From JAIRTY01 sp050257395 (GTDB lineage Bacteria > Actinomycetota > Actinomycetes > Streptosporangiales > Streptosporangiaceae), in contig JBLMWU010000071.1 of assembly GCA_050257395.1 (NCBI GenBank), positions 1 through 24,830 of the forward strand: a DNA stretch of 24,830 bases. Direction: 5' to 3'. Shown here piece after piece: positions 1-5,534 of the stretch (position 1 is its first letter; each line of letters starts with the position of its first letter). The notes under the pieces are model-generated. The model was not told the origin of the DNA, ran no database searches, and was given only the letters and a program-made list of their open reading frames with translations. Made by a program: the position numbers and the translations under genes.

Positions 1-1
1 G

Positions 2-460
2 AACCCGGGCTTCGAGAGCGGCGTGATCACCCCGTGGACCTCGACCTCGGGCGTGCTCAAGCCGAACGGGACCTACCCGGCGCACTCCGGCAACTGGCTG
101 GCGCGGCTGGACGGGCGCAGCGGCACGCACACCGACACGCTTTCCCAGAAGGTGGCCATCTCCAAGACCTGGACGAGCGCGACCTTCCAGTTCTACCTGC
201 AGATCCGGAGCAACGATCCCACCACGAATGCGAAGGCGTGGGACACCCTCAAGGTGCAGGTGCTCAGCTCCAGTGGGACGGTGCTCAAGACCCTGGCGAC
301 CTACTCGAACAAGAACACCAGGAACAGCTACTTCAAGCACTCGTTCTCGCTGAACTCCTACCTCGGCAAGACGATCATCCTGAAGTTCACCGGCAAGGAA
401 ACCCTGACCAAGCACAACACGGCTTTTCTGGTCGATGATAACGCGCTGATCGCGTCCTGA
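2..460 (+). CDS. Secreted array protein P0, C-terminal jelly-roll-like module (5' truncated by window edge)
   Basis: The reading frame is open from base 2, so the gene begins left of the window and only about 152 residues are visible. They form one module that opens NPGFESG..PWTSTSGV and closes with FLVDDNALIAS. It aligns along its whole length with the C-terminal module of P4 (7010-7457), including AHSG.W.A.LDG...HTDTLSQ and I.LKFTGKE. The NxGFExG...PW opening and beta-rich pattern are typical of carbohydrate-binding or MAM-like jelly rolls in secreted actinobacterial proteins (family-level inference). P0 lacks the two cysteines of the P4 module. A GTG at 23 is internal to the module and unlikely to be a true start. 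The missing upstream part may carry the same catalytic-like core as P1-P4, but this cannot be seen. A strong hairpin follows at 485-521. Confidence 0.8.
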   Translation, partial: NPGFESGVITPWTSTSGVLKPNGTYPAHSGNWLARLDGRSGTHTDTLSQKVAISKTWTSATFQFYLQIRSNDPTTNAKAWDTLKVQVLSSSGTVLKTLATYSNKNTRNSYFKHSFSLNSYLGKTIILKFTGKETLTKHNTAFLVDDNALIAS

Positions 461-484
461 CCCGTCTGATCAGCAGCACCTGAC

Positions 485-521
485 CCCGTGGGGCGGGCCC
501 GATCCGGGCCCGCCCCACGGG
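485..521 (+). terminator. Terminator hairpin after P0
   Basis: Perfect 16-bp inverted repeat (CCCGTGGGGCGGGCCC and its complement) with a 5-nt loop, 24 bases after the P0 stop. There is no U-tract, as is common for high-GC actinobacterial terminators. Confidence 0.8.
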
Positions 522-731
522 CGGACGGCCTGCCGGGCGGTCCCGGCCGGGGCTCACCGGCAGCCGCTGGCCGCCCGGCCAGGGCCCTGGCTGACCGGGC
601 CGGCCAGGAATGTGTGGCTTGACAGCGGCCAGACTTTCGGCTTTGCGGGAGTTTCCGGACATACCACCCGAATCAGCGGCCGGGCAATCCGAATTGATAG
701 TGCTATTGCGGCTTTACCGCAGTGACGTGTA

Positions 732-761
732 TTGACGCCCTAATTACAGCCTCGCTAGGTT
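732..761 (+). promoter_or_regulatory. Promoter of P1
   Basis: TTGACG (732-737), an 18-nt spacer, then TAGGTT (756-761). The same layout recurs before P2, P3 and P4. In the rest of the 461-833 gap I see the terminator, the leader hairpins and a small TGCGG/CCGCA inverted repeat at 707-721, but no gene. Confidence 0.7.
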
Positions 762-768
762 ACCCGCA

Positions 769-787
769 GGTACCGCGCCCCGGTGCC
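769..787 (+). promoter_or_regulatory. Leader inverted repeat of P1
   Basis: GGTACC (769-774) and GGTGCC (782-787) with a 7-nt loop. The arms pair through five Watson-Crick pairs and one G-U pair. The element starts about 8 nt after the -10 box, so it would lie at the very 5' end of the mRNA. P2-P4 carry the equivalent GGCACC/GGTGCC. Confidence 0.55.
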
Positions 788-789
788 CG

Positions 790-814
790 CCGGCCAGCAG
801 GAGGCGCTGGCCGG
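790..814 (+). promoter_or_regulatory. Second leader stem-loop of P1 with AGGAGG in the loop
   Basis: Perfect 9-bp stem CCGGCCAGC/GCTGGCCGG. Its 7-nt loop (799-805) is AGGAGGC, a near-perfect anti-Shine-Dalgarno complement that is not positioned for the chosen start. The working ribosome binding site is AAGGGAG at 823-829. Confidence 0.45.
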
Positions 815-833
815 TTGCCGTGAAGGGAGCAGG

Positions 834-2288
834 ATGACACCCCCCACCCCCCTCCGACGGTGGACCGCGCGCGGCACTGTCGCGGTCGCGGCGCTGGCCC
901 TGGCAGCGGGCCCGTCAGCGGCCGCGGTCAGCGCCCAGGCCGCCCAGGCCGCCCCCGCAGGCCACGCGCCGGCGACCAGCGACCCGTACTCGCCGCTCTT
1001 CGGGCACCCCTACCGGTATGGCGCCGTTCCCACCACTGACGCTCTCGCCAGAATGCTCAATTGGGCGAAGCAGACCGCGGGTGCGCTGCCGCTGTCGGTT
1101 AATGACCTGAACTACGGCGGCGGAATTGACGGGATCGGCGTCACCACCGGCCACGAAAAGGTCTACCTCGTCGTTTACGGCTCCCAGTGGGGCACGCAGG
1201 GCACCAACAGCAATGGCGACGTCACCGTGGCCAATGACGCGTCCGGCGAGGTGCCCCGGCTGCAGGAGTTCTTCAAGGGCGTGGGCACCAACGGGGAAAC
1301 CTGGTCCGGGGTCATGACCCAGTACTGCGACGGGGTCGCCCAGCTGGCGCAGTCCTGCCCGGCCAGCAACAGCGAGCACGTGGCCTACCCCACCGGCGGT
1401 GCGCTGTCGGGCGTGTGGGTGGACGAGAGCAGCGCGTCGCCCAGCCAGGCCACCGGTCACCAGCTGGGCGTGGAAGCGGTCAACGCGGCCGCCCACTTCG
1501 GCAACACCACCGCCGCGGCCAACCGGGACGCCCAGTACGTGATCCTGTCCCCGACCGGCACCCACCCGGACGGGTTCAACACCACCACCGGGCAGTTCTG
1601 CGCCTGGCACGACTACAACGGTGACAGCACCCTGTCCGGCGGCGCAGTGTCCTCGCCCTACGGTGACATCGCGTTCACCAACAGCCCGTACGTGACCGAC
1701 ATGGGCGCCTCCTGCGGCGCGAACTTCGTGAACGCGGGCTCGGCCGGCTCCGTCGACGGCATCACGATCGTCGAGGGGCACGAGTACGCGGAGACCATCA
1801 CCGACCAGAACCCGGCCGGCGGCTGGACCGACCTGCAGGGCAGCGAGAACGGCGACAAGTGCGCCTGGATCACCCCCGGCACCAGCGGCGGGGCGTTCAA
1901 CCTGACGACCTCGACCGGCACCTACGCCATGCAGACCACCTGGGCCAACGACGGCTCCGGCGGCTCGGGCGCCTGCGAGGCCAGCCACCCCATCGTCACC
2001 AACGGGACCGGCACCAGCGGCAACACCGTCACGGTCACCAGCCCCGGGAACCAGAGCACCAAGCGCAACACCGCGGTGAGCCTGCTCGTCACCGCCAGCG
2101 ACTCGGCGCTCAGCCAGACCCTCACCTACAAGGCGACCGGGCTGCCCACCGGGCTGTCCATCAACTCGGCCACCGGCCTGATCAGCGGCACCCCCACCAA
2201 GGTGCAGACCAAAACCGTCACCGTGACCGCGACCGATACCACCGGCGCCGCCGGATCGGCCACTTTCACCTGGTCAGTCCACCGCTGA
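834..2288 (+). CDS. Secreted array protein P1: HExxE core plus Ig-like domain (484 aa)
   Basis: Exported protein of unknown function. The start is ATG 834, with AAGGGAG at 823-829 and a following signal peptide (RR, hydrophobic Ala-rich stretch, cleavage near residues 36-42). A GTG at 783 in the same frame is rejected because it falls in the leader hairpin. Residues 50-80 hold the conserved PYSP...WAK segment. The core (about 100-388) contains VYLVVYGSQWG, QYCDG, FCAWHDYNGD (a possible Ca-binding D-x-N-G-D loop), GASCGANF and VEGHEYAETITDQNPAGGW (H316, E317, E320), followed by ENGDKCAW. Six cysteines (165, 175, 256, 294, 343, 381) recur in all paralogs. Residues 397-484 form one Ig-like domain of the He_PIG type (GLPTGLSINSATGLISGTP). 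The motif order resembles the EXORDIUM/Phi-1 family. A metallopeptidase role is possible through HExxE but unproven. Confidence 0.88.
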   Translation: MTPPTPLRRWTARGTVAVAALALAAGPSAAAVSAQAAQAAPAGHAPATSDPYSPLFGHPYRYGAVPTTDALARMLNWAKQTAGALPLSVNDLNYGGGIDGIGVTTGHEKVYLVVYGSQWGTQGTNSNGDVTVANDASGEVPRLQEFFKGVGTNGETWSGVMTQYCDGVAQLAQSCPASNSEHVAYPTGGALSGVWVDESSASPSQATGHQLGVEAVNAAAHFGNTTAAANRDAQYVILSPTGTHPDGFNTTTGQFCAWHDYNGDSTLSGGAVSSPYGDIAFTNSPYVTDMGASCGANFVNAGSAGSVDGITIVEGHEYAETITDQNPAGGWTDLQGSENGDKCAWITPGTSGGAFNLTTSTGTYAMQTTWANDGSGGSGACEASHPIVTNGTGTSGNTVTVTSPGNQSTKRNTAVSLLVTASDSALSQTLTYKATGLPTGLSINSATGLISGTPTKVQTKTVTVTATDTTGAAGSATFTWSVHR

Positions 2289-2293
2289 CCAGC

Positions 2294-2337
2294 GCCGCCA
2301 GGGGCGGGCCGGCTGCCACCGGCCCGCCCCTGGCGGC
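2294..2337 (+). terminator. Terminator hairpin after P1
   Basis: Perfect 19-bp stem (left arm 2294-2312, right arm 2319-2337) with a 6-nt loop, starting 5 nt after the P1 stop. Confidence 0.85.
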
Positions 2338-2461
2338 CCATTTGACTGCCGCCCTGTTACGTCAGCCACGTCCCCGTTTCAGGCTGTCTTGGTTCCACCG
2401 CGCCTTGTTTCCGGATCCGCCGGGCAGCGCGCCCGTTTTTCACTACATTCGGTAATGGCTA

Positions 2462-2490
2462 TTGACGCCCTGAATGGCCCTGGTTACGTT
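2462..2490 (+). promoter_or_regulatory. Promoter of P2
   Basis: TTGACG (2462-2467), 17-nt spacer, TACGTT (2485-2490). It shares ATTGACGCCCT with the P1 promoter and GTTACGTTGCGC with the P3 promoter. Confidence 0.75.
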
Positions 2491-2497
2491 GCGCGCA

Positions 2498-2518
2498 GGC
2501 ACCCGGACCCACGGTGCC
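2498..2518 (+). promoter_or_regulatory. Leader inverted repeat of P2
   Basis: GGCACC (2498-2503) and GGTGCC (2513-2518) with a 9-nt loop, beginning 7 nt after the -10 box. Confidence 0.55.
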
Positions 2519-2572
2519 GTGACGCGCAGGCCAACCCGGCAGCGCGGCAGATTCCTGAGTGGAGGCAGCAGG

Positions 2573-3718
2573 ATGAGACACCACAACCCCGTCCGCCGAT
2601 GGGCCGCCCGCGGCGGGACCGCCGCGTTCGCGGCGGTGACGCTGGCGACCGGGATGCAGATGGCAGCGACCGGCGCCCAGGCCGCCGTCACCAGCTCCCC
2701 GGCCGTGGCCAACCCGTACTCGCCGGCCTATCACCACGCCTACCGGCGCGGGGTCGTGCCGGACCGCCCGCAGCTGACCAAGATGCACCAGTGGGCGCGC
2801 AGCCACCCCGCCCGCAGGTCATCGAAGAATCTGAGCTACGGCGGCGGGGTCGGCGGGATCGGCGTCACCACCGGCGCCGAAAAGGTGTACCTCGTCTTCT
2901 ACGGCTCCCAGTGGGGCACCCAGGGCACCAACAGCAGCGGGTACACGACCCTGTCGGGCGACCCGTCAGGTGAGGCGCCCCGCCTGCAGCAGCTGATGAA
3001 GGGGCTCGGCACCAACAACGAGCTGTGGTCGGGCGTGATGACGCAGTACTGCGACGGGGTCAGCAAGGGCGCGCAGTCCTGCCCGTCCACCAACACCCAG
3101 CACGTCGCGTACCCGACCGGCGGGGCGCTGGCGGGGATCTGGGTGGACGAGAGCGCCGCGTCCCCCTCTCAGGCCACCGCAGCGCAGCTGGGCAGCGAGG
3201 CCGTGAAGGCCGCCGGCCACTTCGGCAACACCACCGCCTCGGCCAACCGGGACGCCCAGTACGTCATCATCTCGCCCACCGGCACCCACCCGGACGGGTT
3301 CAACACCCCCTCCGGTCAGTTCTGCGCCTGGCATGACTGGAACGGCGACGTCGGCGTCAGCTCCCCGGACGGTGACATCGCCTTCACCAACTTCCCCTAC
3401 GTCACCGACATGGGCGCCTCGTGCGGGGCGAACTTCGTCAACTCCGGCAGCGCCGGCGCCCTGGACGGGGTGACGATCGTGGAAGGCCACGAGTACGCCG
3501 AGACCATCACCGATCAGAACCCGCCCGGCGGCTGGACCGACTCCTCCGGCGCCGAGAACGGCGACAAGTGCGCCTGGATCACCCCCGGCACCAGCGGCGG
3601 CGCCTTCAACCTGTCCACGGCGACCGGCAGCTTCGCGATGCAGACCACCTGGGCCAACGACGGCTCCGGCGGCTCGGGCGCCTGCGAGGCCAGCCACGCC
3701 ATCGTGCCTAACGGCTGA
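2573..3718 (+). CDS. Secreted array protein P2: HExxE core only (381 aa)
   Basis: Shortest complete architecture of the array: a signal peptide (residues 1 to about 38, VRRW start, cleavage near GAQAA) and the core, with no C-terminal accessory domain. ATG 2573 is chosen for GGAGG at 2561-2565 and because its N-terminus matches P1, P3 and P4; the same frame is open upstream to 2474 but that part overlaps the promoter and leader. Visible motifs are NPYSPAYHH.YR.GVVP (47-63), VYLVFYGSQWG, QYCDG (C160), FCAWHDWNGD, GASCGANF, and VEGHEYAETITDQNP with H306, E307 and E310, then ENGDKCAW and GACEASH. All six family cysteines are present. Compared with P1 and P4 it lacks the short STLSGGA insert after the NGD loop, which it shares with P3. 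Function unknown; secreted HExxE protein, probably with a metal site. Confidence 0.88.
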   Translation: MRHHNPVRRWAARGGTAAFAAVTLATGMQMAATGAQAAVTSSPAVANPYSPAYHHAYRRGVVPDRPQLTKMHQWARSHPARRSSKNLSYGGGVGGIGVTTGAEKVYLVFYGSQWGTQGTNSSGYTTLSGDPSGEAPRLQQLMKGLGTNNELWSGVMTQYCDGVSKGAQSCPSTNTQHVAYPTGGALAGIWVDESAASPSQATAAQLGSEAVKAAGHFGNTTASANRDAQYVIISPTGTHPDGFNTPSGQFCAWHDWNGDVGVSSPDGDIAFTNFPYVTDMGASCGANFVNSGSAGALDGVTIVEGHEYAETITDQNPPGGWTDSSGAENGDKCAWITPGTSGGAFNLSTATGSFAMQTTWANDGSGGSGACEASHAIVPNG

Positions 3719-3726
3719 CCCAGCCA

Positions 3727-3756
3727 TGCCGGGCGGCCCCCCCGGGCCGCCCGGCA
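3727..3756 (+). terminator. Terminator hairpin after P2
   Basis: Perfect 13-bp stem TGCCGGGCGGCCC and its complement with a CCCC loop, 9 nt after the stop. The rest of the 3719-4058 gap holds a 12-bp palindrome TGCCGGCCGGCA (3843-3854), the P3 promoter and its leader, but no gene. Confidence 0.85.
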
Positions 3757-3951
3757 CAACGGGCCCGGCGCCTGCCCCGCGGAAAGCCGTTCCCGTCATC
3801 GCCCCGGTATGCCGCAGCCAATAGGCGTGCCGGGATTAACCGTGCCGGCCGGCATCGCTTCATGCTGCCATCTGCGTGCCGTTTGCCGGACGCACCGCAA
3901 CCGCCATCGAGAACCCTTTGCCATTTTCCAGGTTCTTTACAGTTTCATCTA

Positions 3952-3980
3952 TTGACGTCATTTGAGCTGCTCGTTACGTT
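3952..3980 (+). promoter_or_regulatory. Promoter of P3
   Basis: TTGACG (3952-3957), 17-nt spacer, TACGTT (3975-3980). Confidence 0.75.
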
Positions 3981-3986
3981 GCGCTC

Positions 3987-4009
3987 AGGCACCACTACCC
4001 AGGGTGCCT
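3987..4009 (+). promoter_or_regulatory. Leader inverted repeat of P3
   Basis: AGGCACC (3987-3993) and GGTGCCT (4003-4009), 7-bp arms with a 9-nt loop, beginning 6 nt after the -10 box. Confidence 0.55.
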
Positions 4010-4058
4010 TGGCCGCATGTCAAACAGGCAATGCCGGCCACGAGCAAATGGAGGCAGC

Positions 4059-5210
4059 ATGACATCCGGCTTTCCCCGCCGGCGATGGGCCGGTCACGGT
4101 GTGGCCGCGGCGTTAACCGCCATCGCGCTCACCGCTGGCTCGCAGGCCGCCCTGACCGGCGCCCAGGCCGCGGTCAGGCCTGCGCAGGCCGCCGCCAGCC
4201 CGGCCGTCACCAACCCCTACTCGCCCGCCTATCACCATCCCTACCGGCACGGGGTTGTGCCCTCCATTCCGCGGCTCGCGAAGATGCGCCAGTGGGCCCG
4301 CCAGCACGGGATCCACGCGGCATCCGCCAATAACCTGAGCTATGGCGGCGGGGTCGACGGCATCGGTGTCACCACCGGCCCGGAACAGGTGTACCTGGCC
4401 TTCTGGGGCTCGCAGTGGGGCAGCCAGGGCAGCGACGGCAACGGGGACGTCACCCTCTCCGGAGATCCCAACGGCATAGCGCCATATCTGCAGGAGTTCT
4501 TCAAGGGGCTGGGCACCGGCGGCGAGCTGTGGTCCGGCGTCATGACCCAGTACTGCGACGGCGCAGCCAGCGGTGCACAGTCCTGCCCGGCCGGCACCCA
4601 GCATGTGGGCTACCCCAGCGGCGGCGCGCTGGCGGGCGTCTGGGTGGACGAGAGCAGCGCCGCGCCCAGCCAGGCCACACCCGCCGACATCGGCAACGAG
4701 GCCGTCAGCGCCGCCGGTTTCTTCGGCAACACCACCGCCGCGGCCAACCGGGACGCCCAGTACGTCATCGTCTCCCCCACCGGCACCAACCCGGACAACT
4801 ACCAGGGCCAGGGCTTCTGCGCGTGGCACGACTGGAACGGTGACTCCTACGTCGGCGTCAGCTCGCCGTACGGGGACATCGCCTTCACCAACCTTCCCTA
4901 CATCCCCGACGCCGGGGCTTCCTGCGGGATGGACTTCGTCAACAGCAGCGGCACCCTCGACGGTGTCTCCATCGTGGAAGGCCACGAGTACGCCGAGACC
5001 GTCACCGACCAGAACCCGGCCGGCGGCTGGACCGACTCCTCCGGCAACGAGAACGGCGACAAGTGCGCCTGGATCAGCCCCGGCACCAGCGGCGGCTCCT
5101 TCAACCTGTCCCTGACCACCGGCACTTTCGCCGTCCAGACCACCTGGGCCAACGACGGCAACGGCGGCGCGGGCGCATGCGAGGGGAGCCACTCCATCGT
5201 GACCGGCTGA
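4059..5210 (+). CDS. Secreted array protein P3: HExxE core only (383 aa)
   Basis: Third complete paralog. ATG 4059 follows TGGAGGC at 4049-4055, and its N-terminus (PRRRW, then a hydrophobic stretch to about GAQAAV at residue 39) matches the other signal peptides. An in-frame ATG at 4017 would add 14 residues but has no better ribosome site and lies within the leader. The core is intact: NPYSPAYHHPYRHGVVP (52-68), VYLAFWGSQWG, QYCDG, FCAWHDWNGD, GASCGMDF, and VEGHEYAETVTDQNP with H309, E310 and E313, then ENGDKCAW. It is the most divergent member, with FWGSQWGSQGSDGNGD in place of FYGSQWGTQGTN and a shorter loop before the HExxE motif. There is no accessory domain. Function unknown; probably the same biochemical role as P1, P2 and P4 with altered specificity (inference). 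Confidence 0.88.
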   Translation: MTSGFPRRRWAGHGVAAALTAIALTAGSQAALTGAQAAVRPAQAAASPAVTNPYSPAYHHPYRHGVVPSIPRLAKMRQWARQHGIHAASANNLSYGGGVDGIGVTTGPEQVYLAFWGSQWGSQGSDGNGDVTLSGDPNGIAPYLQEFFKGLGTGGELWSGVMTQYCDGAASGAQSCPAGTQHVGYPSGGALAGVWVDESSAAPSQATPADIGNEAVSAAGFFGNTTAAANRDAQYVIVSPTGTNPDNYQGQGFCAWHDWNGDSYVGVSSPYGDIAFTNLPYIPDAGASCGMDFVNSSGTLDGVSIVEGHEYAETVTDQNPAGGWTDSSGNENGDKCAWISPGTSGGSFNLSLTTGTFAVQTTWANDGNGGAGACEGSHSIVTG

Positions 5211-5227
5211 CCAGCGCAGGGCGGCAC

Positions 5228-5268
5228 GGCCGGGCGGCCCACCGGGCGGCCCACCGGGCGGCCCGGCC
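5228..5268 (+). repeat. Three 12-bp tandem copies inside a terminator-like hairpin after P3
   Basis: CCGGGCGGCCCA occurs three times head to tail at 5230-5265 (last base differs in copy 3). The block is flanked by GGCCGGGC (5228-5235) and GCCCGGCC (5261-5268), which can pair. It sits where P1, P2 and P4 have perfect terminator hairpins, so it probably terminates P3, with slippage having enlarged it (inference). Confidence 0.6.
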
Positions 5269-5336
5269 TCCGCCCGCAGCCATTCCCCCGTGCCCGCGCC
5301 ATCCGCCATCAAAGGGTGTTGCGGGATTTCCCCCCA

Positions 5337-5365
5337 TGGCTTGGCGGCAGCCTGCCGTCAAGCCA
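5337..5365 (+). other. Imperfect stem-loop between P3 and P4
   Basis: TGGCTTG pairs with CAAGCCA, then after one mismatch CGGCA pairs with TGCCG, around a 3-nt loop. It is followed by TTCTCTGCTCGCTTT, T-rich for this region. It may be a back-up terminator for P3 or an upstream element of the P4 promoter. No gene is seen in 5211-5534. Confidence 0.45.
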
Positions 5366-5423
5366 TTCTCTGCTCGCTTTGACATCGCCCCATTACCGTT
5401 TCCTGACTACTCAAAGTGACCTA

Positions 5424-5452
5424 TTGACCCGCCAAAAATCACTGGTTATGTT
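5424..5452 (+). promoter_or_regulatory. Promoter of P4
   Basis: TTGACC (5424-5429), 17-nt spacer, TATGTT (5447-5452). Confidence 0.75.
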
Positions 5453-5459
5453 TCGCGCA

Positions 5460-5482
5460 GGCACCACGACCCCACGGGTGCC
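5460..5482 (+). promoter_or_regulatory. Leader inverted repeat of P4
   Basis: GGCACC (5460-5465) and GGTGCC (5477-5482) with an 11-nt loop, beginning 8 nt after the -10 box. Confidence 0.55.
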
Positions 5483-5534
5483 AAGCCCGGCACGCCAACA
5501 GGCAGCGCCGGCATGTGCGGAATGGAGGCACCAC

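Noticed and set aside
707..721. TGCGG/CCGCA inverted repeat upstream of the P1 promoter as an operator
   Set aside because: Only 5-bp arms and not found before P2-P4, so it may be chance in GC-rich DNA.
5230..5265. Three 12-bp repeats considered as a CRISPR-like array
   Set aside because: Direct head-to-tail copies with no spacers, in a terminator position; slippage is the simple explanation.
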